Both the position numbers and the translations under genes were made by a program. Below the pieces are notes generated by a model. That model saw only the letters and a list, made by a program, of their open reading frames with translations, was not told the DNA's origin and made no database searches. Positions 5,878 through 6,025 of a stretch of DNA of 6,025 nt are shown here, one piece after another; the first letter of the stretch is position 1; the number at the start of each line of letters is the position of its first letter. The stretch comes from an uncultured Ilumatobacter sp. (GTDB taxonomy: Bacteria; Actinomycetota; Acidimicrobiia; Acidimicrobiales; Ilumatobacteraceae), in contig CALAHA010000226.1 of NCBI GenBank assembly GCA_937891565.1, positions 1-6,025 of the forward strand. Direction: 5' to 3'.

Positions 5878-6025
5878 TCATCGGACGCCGACCCCAAGCT
5901 GAGTTTCGAGTCGGCGGCTTTCCTTGGACATGGTGTACGCAAACGACCAGTAGCCGAGCGCGATAATTGAATACGTCACGAGTTGCAGGCTCTTGCCGAG
6001 GAAGGCGGGCTGGGAGTTAGCAACA
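5878..6025 (-). CDS. Amino-acid ABC transporter permease, C-terminal fragment (HisM/GlnP family)
   Basis: Only the last 48 residues and the stop (TGA, complement of 5878-5880) are in the window; the rest lies beyond the right edge. The fragment reads VANSQPAFLGKS, then a final hydrophobic helix LQLVTYSIIALGYWSFAYTMS (residues 13-33), then ESRRLETQLGVGVR. A last membrane helix followed by a cytoplasmic SRRLE tail is typical of GlnP/HisM-type permeases. Its position 31 bases upstream of the cognate ATPase gene, on the same strand, supports the call. The substrate-binding protein gene is probably further to the right, outside the window. Confidence 0.85.
   Translation of the reverse strand, partial: VANSQPAFLGKSLQLVTYSIIALGYWSFAYTMSKESRRLETQLGVGVR

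Noticed and set aside
5847..5942. Upstream start of the amino-acid transporter ATPase at ATG 5942
   Set aside because: It would lie well inside the permease coding region and add a 32-residue tail with no family match; the ATG at 5846 follows the permease stop and has a ribosome-binding site.
5067..5966. Rightward ORF of 299 codons opposite the amino-acid transporter ATPase
   Set aside because: The leftward frame has every ABC ATPase motif; this is its mirror frame.

Overview
The window is about 6 kb of GC-rich, densely packed bacterial DNA. Two traits suggest a high-GC actinobacterium, perhaps of the class Acidimicrobiia: codon use rich in GAC, GTC and CTC, and a beta-carbonic anhydrase resembling the short mycobacterial Rv1284 type. 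That placement is an inference, since no rRNA or other taxonomic marker is present.

Layout. A leftward gene of unknown function (1-295) runs off the left edge. A 154-base divergent spacer separates it from a rightward block of four closely packed genes that look like one transcription unit. These encode a beta-carbonic anhydrase (450-959), an ArsC-family arsenate-reductase-like thioredoxin-fold protein (952-1305), and two ABC exporter half-transporters (1331-3127 and 3127-4905). The first two genes overlap by 8 bases, a 25-base gap follows, and the two half-transporters overlap by 1 base. After a 152-base convergent spacer containing several hairpins and a GGT/GAT triplet repeat comes a leftward amino-acid uptake operon: the ATPase (5058-5846) and the C-terminal end of its permease (5878-6025, cut by the right edge).

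Main point. The ArsC-family gene carries an in-frame TGA (985-987) exactly at the position of the catalytic cysteine (Cys12 in E. coli plasmid R773 ArsC numbering). Reading through it gives a full-length 117-residue protein with no length change in the alignment. His8, Arg60, Arg94 and Arg107 sit at their usual positions. A 12-pair stem-loop (991-1022) follows directly. Its five-base loop, with G at the second place, starts 17 bases after the TGA and there is a bulged U below the upper stem, as in bacterial SECIS elements. The best reading is a selenoprotein in which selenocysteine replaces the catalytic cysteine; conventional gene calling would report only a truncated ORF from GTG 1006. The competing reading is a recent nonsense mutation.

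The two half-transporters are complementary in their ATPase motifs. The first has a non-canonical Walker B acidic residue (D for E) but a perfect LSGGQ; the second has a canonical Walker B glutamate but a degenerate LSAGE. Together they should form a heterodimeric exporter with one degenerate and one catalytic ATP site. The amino-acid uptake genes on the right are conventional.
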